Below are positions 60,857-64,000 of a DNA stretch of 64,000 bases, piece by piece. The stretch's first letter is position 1. Each line of letters starts with the position of its first letter. Location: the NCBI GenBank assembly GCA_046081125.1, contig JBJTVH010000057.1:1-64000 (forward strand), written 5' to 3'. The translations under genes and the position numbers were made by a program. A model generated the notes under the pieces. That model saw only the letters and a program-made list of their open reading frames with translations, was not told the DNA's origin and did no database searches. The DNA comes from JBEIFW01 sp046081125 (GTDB lineage: Bacteria; Actinomycetota; Acidimicrobiia; Acidimicrobiales; Ilumatobacteraceae).

Positions 60857-61296
60857 AACCCGGGCCGCGCCTCGATCTCGTGGGAGTTGCGGGCGAGCAC
60901 GATCTCCCGGGACTCGGCTGCGAGCGCCCCGTCGCCCGAGGCGAAGGCCGCATCGATCGCCTCGGACAGCACCGCCGAGGCCGAGCGGTACCGCGCGACG
61001 CGGTCGTCGAGATGCAGGGCCTCGCCGCGTTCCGCGACGTGCGCGGCGTGCGCCTCGAGTGCCCGGACCAGCCCGGGCGAGGACGGGACGCGACCGGCGA
61101 ACGCCAGGATCGCCGCCTCTTCCTCGGCCATCCACGCCAACTCGTGCGCAGCGCGCACCGCGCAGGACCGCACGACCTGTTCGAGCATCTCCACGCTCAC
61201 CCGGACCGTTGCGTCCTCGATGCGGGGCAGGATCACCTCGCGCAGCTCCCGGGCCACGTCGATCAGGAGCTGCTCGGTCGTCGGGCCGGTGATCAT
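60835..61296 (-). CDS. Small partner of phosphotransferase (DUF6285-like)
   Basis: A 153-residue helical protein: TEQLLIDVARELREVILPRIEDATVRVSVEMLEQVVRSC, then HELAWMAEEEAAILAFAG. This resembles the small domain often encoded beside APH-type kinases in lipid/acyl-CoA gene clusters (DUF6285), a pattern-based call. It overlaps the kinase stop by ATGA, so the two are co-translated. Confidence 0.6.
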   Translation of the reverse strand: MITGPTTEQLLIDVARELREVILPRIEDATVRVSVEMLEQVVRSCAVRAAHELAWMAEEEAAILAFAGRVPSSPGLVRALEAHAAHVAERGEALHLDDRVARYRSASAVLSEAIDAAFASGDGALAAESREIVLARNSHEIEARPGFYFPGRA

Positions 61297-62303
61297 CGCA
61301 ACGCCTCCAGCTGGCCGATCGCATCGAGGAAGTTCGTGTAGCCCACGGTCGACAGGATCGTGTTGAACGACACGTTTGCGCCCCGTCGTTCCCCTCGGGC
61401 CATCCCGGCACACCCGTGGTGAAGGCCTTCGACCGCCGTCGTGGTGGACAGGATGGTGAACCAGGCGAAGGTGAACGGGTTCACGTCGTCCTCCGAGAGC
61501 CCGGTGCGCTCCCGGAACCGCCGCAGGTATCCGTCGAGGTCGAGGGCGGCCAGGTTCGGCGGCACCGCACCGGAGTAGGCGTTGTAGTAGCCCAGGTCCT
61601 CGCGGGGGTCGCCGATGCGTGAGAACTCCCAGTCGATCAGCCGCCACGTGCCGTCGTCGGCGACGAGCACGTTCGCCGCTTGGAAGTCGCCGTGCACCAA
61701 CCGGAACGGCAGCGGCCGCGGCCGGTTCCGGTCGAGCCAGGCCACCAGGTAGCGGATGATCGGGAGCGCCTCGACGTGGTCGGTCTCGATGCGGCGCCAG
61801 CGGGCGAGGTGGCCGTCGATGTAGGCGTGCCAGTCGTGCGGCGCCGCGAGGCCGAGCTGCGAGGGCTCCGTGGCGGCGACGGCGGCCATCAGCTCGGCGA
61901 ACCGCTCGGCGGCATGGGCCGGGTCGCCGCCGGCATCGAAGTGGGCCTGCAAGGTCCGGGACGGCACGTACTCGATGAACAGCGCCTTCGAGCCGAACCA
62001 TGCCTCGTCCTCGACGAACCACCGAACCCCCGGCACCGGCAGCGTTGACGCCGCCGACAGCGCAGCCAGCAACCGATGTTCGGCCGAGCGATCCGAGGCC
62101 AGAGTCGCCAGCTCCGGCGGTGGATCGGCGCGCATCACGAGCGTCTCGGTCCCACCGCCGGGCCACTCCAGCACCACCTTGGCCATCACCCGGGAGAACC
62201 CGCCGGCGATGAGCACGTAGGTCGCGACCCGGGCCGGCGTCCCCTGGGACCCGAGCCAGGCCTCGATACGAGCGGGCATCGCTGCGACGTCGAGTGCGCT
62301 CAT
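61293..62303 (-). CDS. Aminoglycoside-phosphotransferase-fold kinase
   Basis: A 336-residue APH/choline-kinase-like protein. It has an N-lobe GGFSRVMAKVVLEWPG, Lys/Arg pair partner ETLVMRADPPPEL, catalytic loop RLVHGDFQAANVLV (HGDxxxxN) and metal motif LIDWEFSRIGDPREDLGYY. It belongs to the group linked to ACAD10-like metabolism, not classical resistance enzymes. TAGGGT precedes the ATG by 6 nt, so a leaderless two-gene operon is likely. Confidence 0.8.
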   Translation of the reverse strand: MSALDVAAMPARIEAWLGSQGTPARVATYVLIAGGFSRVMAKVVLEWPGGGTETLVMRADPPPELATLASDRSAEHRLLAALSAASTLPVPGVRWFVEDEAWFGSKALFIEYVPSRTLQAHFDAGGDPAHAAERFAELMAAVAATEPSQLGLAAPHDWHAYIDGHLARWRRIETDHVEALPIIRYLVAWLDRNRPRPLPFRLVHGDFQAANVLVADDGTWRLIDWEFSRIGDPREDLGYYNAYSGAVPPNLAALDLDGYLRRFRERTGLSEDDVNPFTFAWFTILSTTTAVEGLHHGCAGMARGERRGANVSFNTILSTVGYTNFLDAIGQLEALR

Positions 62304-62309
62304 ACCCCG

Positions 62310-62315
62310 ACCCTA
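62310..62315 (-). promoter_or_regulatory. -10 TAGGGT, leaderless start of kinase
   Basis: TAGGGT on the minus strand ends 6 nt before ATG 62303, matching the element at 20335. Confidence 0.5.
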
Positions 62316-62386
62316 GTGTTCGTCCCCGGCGCCGGTCTCCCGGCGCCCGGCGTAGCGTAGGCGGCCGTGCTCGCCCGGACGACGAC

Positions 62387-62878
62387 ATGACCATCCGGCT
62401 CCGCGAGGCGACGCCAGCGGACGCCGCTGCGCTCGCCGCGCTCCTCGCCGGCGGGACCCTCGACCCGAGCCGGGAGGATCCGGCGGATCCGGAGCCGTAC
62501 CGCGACGCGCTCGCCGAGATCGCCGCCGCGGCGAACGCCTGGGTGCTCGTCGCCGAGGACGACGACACCGGCGAGGTCGTCGGAATGTGCCAGCTCTTCG
62601 TGTTCCGCCACGTCCAGGAGCGAGGGCGTCGCTGCGCCGAGATCGAGTCCGCCCACGTGCGGTCCGACCGGCGGGGCCAGGGCATCGGGGCGATGCTCGC
62701 TGCGGCGTGCGTCGAACGAGCGCAGGCGGCCGGCTGCTACCGGGTGCAGCTCACCTCGAACGCCCGGCGCCACGACGCCCACCGGTTCTGGGAGCGCCAA
62801 GGGTTCACCGCCAGCCATCTCGGATTCAAGCGTTCGCTCGACGGGCCCGCCCCGGGCCCGGCTCGGGAGGACCGTTAG
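62387..62878 (+). CDS. GNAT-family N-acetyltransferase
   Basis: A 163-residue acetyltransferase: IRLREATPADAAALAALL, GEVVGMCQLFVFRH, AEIESAHVRSDRRGQGIGAMLAAACVERA (acetyl-CoA loop RxxGxG/A) and HRFWERQGFTASHLGFKRSL. The substrate is unknown. Its TAG stop lies within the -10 hexamer of the next gene. Confidence 0.85.
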   Translation: MTIRLREATPADAAALAALLAGGTLDPSREDPADPEPYRDALAEIAAAANAWVLVAEDDDTGEVVGMCQLFVFRHVQERGRRCAEIESAHVRSDRRGQGIGAMLAAACVERAQAAGCYRVQLTSNARRHDAHRFWERQGFTASHLGFKRSLDGPAPGPAREDR

Positions 62879-62881
62879 CCT
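62876..62881 (+). promoter_or_regulatory. -10 TAGCCT, leaderless start of flavoprotein
   Basis: TAGCCT ends 6 nt before ATG 62888; its first three bases are the stop codon of the acetyltransferase gene. Confidence 0.5.
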
Positions 62882-62887
62882 TCGACG

Positions 62888-64000
62888 ATGCCCCAGAACG
62901 CCTATGACGCCATCGTGATCGGCGGCGGCCACAACGGTCTCGTCGCCGGCGCCTACCTGGCTCGAGCCGGGAAGCGGACCGTGGTGCTCGAGCGCCGTCA
63001 CCTCGTCGGCGGCGCATCGGTCACCGAGCAACCGTGGGGCCCCGACTACAAGGTCACGATGCTGTCGTACGTGGTGAGCCTGTTGCCGCCCACCATCCTT
63101 CGCGACCTGCAGCTCGAACGTCACGGCTACCACGTGTACCCGCAGGGCCCGTACTTCGTGCCCTACCCCGACGGCCGCAGCCTCCAGCTGCCGTCGGATC
63201 CGGCCGCCCGGCGGACCGAGATCTCGACGTTCTCCGCACGTGACGCCGACGCCATGGACCGCTGGGACGCCTGGCTGCACGGTCTGGCCGAGGTGCTCGG
63301 CCCGCTGCTGTCGGCGGTCCCGCCCCGCTTCGGCAGCCGGCGCCCCGGCGACGTCGCCGGTCAGGCCGAGCTGCTGTGGCGGCTGCGTGACGTGCTCACC
63401 CCTCGCCAGATCGGTGACATCACCCGGCTGTTCACCATGTCGATCGCCGATCTGGTCGAGCCCCGGTTCGAGTCGCCCGAGATGCGCGGCGTGCTGTCGG
63501 TGTCCGGCGTGATCGGCACCTGGGCCGGCCCGCGCTCGCCGGGCACGGCGTTCGTGATGGCCCACCACAAGATCGGTGACGTCGGCGACGGCGAGCTCGG
63601 CTCGTGGGGCTTCCCGCGCGGGGGCATGGGCGGCCTGGCCGACGCGCTCGCGTCGGCGGCACGGGCCCAGGGCGCCGAGATCCGGCTCGAGGCCGGGGTG
63701 CAGCGGATCCTCACCCGCAACGGCTCGGCCTGCGGCGTCGTGCTCGACGACGGCACCGAGCTGACGGCGCCGATCGTGGTCACCACCGTGCACCCGAAGA
63801 TCGCCTTCCTCCGCCTGCTGGAGCGACGCGACCTGCCCGAGGACTTCGTCGACGACATCACGGCGTGGCAGACCCGCTCGGGCACGGTGAAGGTCAACGT
63901 CGCCGTCGACCGGCTACCCGAGTTCACGGCCAAGCCGGGCGGGTTCCAACCCGACGTCCACGGCGGCACGATCGTGTTGGCCCGCAGCCTCGACGAGGTC
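62888..64000 (+). CDS. PYROXD2/phytoene-dehydrogenase-like flavoprotein, 3' end outside window
   Basis: An open frame of 371 codons running off the right edge. The start NAYDAIVIGGGHNGLVAGAYLARAGK is the FAD fold, followed by VVLERRHLVGGASVTEQ. Later text includes TMLSYVVSLLPP, GSWGFPRGGMGGLADALA and VVTTVHPKIAFL, as in NAD(P)/FAD-dependent oxidoreductases related to CrtI and PYROXD2. The substrate is unknown. The start is fixed by a TAGCCT hexamer 6 nt upstream. Confidence 0.85.
   Translation, partial: MPQNAYDAIVIGGGHNGLVAGAYLARAGKRTVVLERRHLVGGASVTEQPWGPDYKVTMLSYVVSLLPPTILRDLQLERHGYHVYPQGPYFVPYPDGRSLQLPSDPAARRTEISTFSARDADAMDRWDAWLHGLAEVLGPLLSAVPPRFGSRRPGDVAGQAELLWRLRDVLTPRQIGDITRLFTMSIADLVEPRFESPEMRGVLSVSGVIGTWAGPRSPGTAFVMAHHKIGDVGDGELGSWGFPRGGMGGLADALASAARAQGAEIRLEAGVQRILTRNGSACGVVLDDGTELTAPIVVTTVHPKIAFLRLLERRDLPEDFVDDITAWQTRSGTVKVNVAVDRLPEFTAKPGGFQPDVHGGTIVLARSLDEV

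Noticed and set aside
61293..62303. Aminoglycoside resistance phosphotransferase
   Set aside because: The motifs fit the broad APH fold, but context and partner gene point to metabolism.

Overview
The window is a high-GC, densely coded actinobacterial chromosome segment. A class-level guess is Acidimicrobiia (inference). The basis is a full 14-gene nuo set, a split b6-type quinol:cytochrome c complex, a MenJ-like reductase, an F420-type PPOX protein, Ino1, a WhiG/FliA-type sigma factor, and many starts that look leaderless (a -10 hexamer 6-7 nt before the start codon).

Left part (1 to about 17.9 kb): an accessory island. It holds four toxin-antitoxin modules (ParDE; RHH/PIN; Phd/PIN; VapBC) and broken Doc and VapC copies. 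It also holds an IS256-type transposase remnant, a truncated integrase and a relaxase/helicase remnant lying next to a tRNA-Arg(CCT). Inside the island is a compact six-gene operon (2.5-8.9 kb): a FhuF-type 2Fe-2S ferric reductase followed by a peptide/nickel-class ABC importer (lipoprotein, two permeases, two ATPases). Further along are a TetR regulator, a GrpB protein, a nucleotidyltransferase, a methyltransferase, a broken serine hydrolase and a glycosyltransferase.

Middle part (18-30.8 kb): housekeeping genes. These are a thiolase, a phosphodiesterase, a cupin, a flagellar/WhiG-type sigma factor with a small helical FlgN-like neighbour, a 1-Cys peroxiredoxin, an NMNAT-like adenylyltransferase, a nitroreductase, a MacB/Lol-type ABC exporter (one ATPase, two large FtsX permeases) and an F420-type PPOX protein.

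Respiratory block (51.1 down to 30.85 kb, minus strand): 21 genes with overlapping or nearly abutting ends run in one direction. The order is a small membrane protein, a 2x[4Fe-4S] ferredoxin, cytochrome b (b6-type), subunit IV, Rieske, dihaem cytochrome c and a membrane protein, then nuoABCDEFGHIJKLMN. This places NADH:menaquinone and menaquinol:cytochrome c reductases in one candidate transcription unit. A membrane-anchored monohaem cytochrome c is divergent from it and ends at a strong hairpin terminator.

Right part (52-64 kb): a MenJ-like reductase, hemL-hemB, a proline-rich membrane protein, ino1 divergent from a LysR regulator, a HAD phosphatase, a B12/radical-SAM enzyme, an aminoglycoside-phosphotransferase-fold protein with a small partner, a GNAT acetyltransferase and the start of a PYROXD2/phytoene-dehydrogenase-like flavoprotein that runs off the window.
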